From Chloroflexota bacterium (GTDB lineage: Bacteria; Chloroflexota; Limnocylindria; Limnocylindrales; CSP1-4), in assembly GCA_013698385.1 (NCBI GenBank), contig JACCVB010000155.1, forward strand, positions 1 to 5,536: 5,536 nt of DNA. Reading direction: 5' to 3'. Shown here piece by piece: positions 5,458-5,536 of the stretch. The position numbers and the translations under genes were made by a program. How positions within the stretch are numbered: the stretch's first letter is position 1; each line of letters starts with the position of its first letter. The notes under the pieces were generated by a model. It saw only the letters and a program-made list of their open reading frames with translations, had not been told where the DNA came from and ran no database searches.

Positions 5458-5536
5458 CGTCCGTGGAGCCACAGGCGTTCCAACGGACGGCGGTAGGTGG
5501 GCTCAGCGCCGTTACCCCCGAGAGGGCGCGAACCAC
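5458..5536 (+). promoter_or_regulatory. Structured non-coding segment, possible 5' leader of the next gene (cut by window edge)
   Basis: CGTCCGT (5458-5464) pairs perfectly with ACGGACG (5483-5489), and GGA/TCC and GCC/GGC extend the stem inside, giving a 13-bp hairpin with small bulges. ACGGCG (5487-5492) can pair instead with CGCCGT (5507-5512), and GCGCC (5506-5510) with GGCGC (5525-5529). These pairings compete, as in a switching leader. GGTAGG at 5492-5497 and CCGTTA at 5509-5514 recall the linker elements between Stem I and the antiterminator in T-box leaders. Against this, the Stem I landmarks are not visible and the TGGN box would lie beyond the window. The T-box identity is a guess; the structure is what can be seen. 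Confidence 0.3.

Noticed and set aside
5473..5490. GTTCCAAC sequence resembling a tRNA T-loop
   Set aside because: The flanking bases do not form the 5-bp T stem and no acceptor, D or anticodon arms can be built around it.
4634..5536. 300-codon open frame on the - strand opposite the thioesterase
   Set aside because: The + strand frame matches a known two-hotdog layout. The - strand product has low-complexity Arg/Pro composition and no motif.
1..5536. CRISPR arrays, insertion sequences, integrases or phage genes
   Set aside because: No spaced direct repeats, terminal inverted repeats or transposase/integrase motifs were found. The protein content is of housekeeping type.

Overview
The window is GC-rich bacterial DNA in which every supported gene lies on the + strand. 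Genes are tightly packed: three of the junctions are 4-base start/stop overlaps, and Shine-Dalgarno sequences are weak or absent. Codons end mostly in G or C. A TANNNT-type -10 hexamer sits six bases before a GTG start, which suggests leaderless transcription. Together these fit a high-GC Chloroflexota lineage (Limnocylindria-like) or an actinobacterium. I favour Chloroflexota from the general look of the proteins, but nothing here proves it.

Layout. 1-1689 is the 3' part of a gene that begins before the window. Only the last residues of an apparent NYN (PIN-like RNase) domain are present, followed by about 520 residues of disordered RGG/GRGR-rich and acidic tail that ends in four KRRAPRK-type repeats. 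After a 12-base gap comes holB (1702-2874), encoding the delta' clamp-loader subunit. It overlaps acyP (2871-3191), an acylphosphatase. A small helical protein of unknown function follows (3269-3571).

A second transcription unit probably starts at the leaderless promoter at 3601-3606. It holds a very acidic, lysine-free 101-residue protein (3613-3918), a 230-residue protein with what looks like a complete PD-(D/E)XK nuclease active site (3915-4607), and an acyl-ACP thioesterase-like double-hotdog protein (4604-5350). All three are joined by 4-base overlaps. The GTG start of the thioesterase lies in the loop of a perfect 7-bp inverted repeat. The last 186 bases are non-coding: a C-rich stretch with a repeated octamer, then a strongly structured segment running off the window edge, possibly the 5' leader of the next gene.

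How the genes work together. Delta' belongs to replication. The acylphosphatase and the thioesterase are housekeeping-type enzymes, and the NYN protein is probably an RNA-processing factor. The least explained part is the acidic-protein/nuclease-like pair under its own promoter. It could be an undescribed nuclease module, but mobility genes and known defence neighbours are absent, so a housekeeping role is equally possible.
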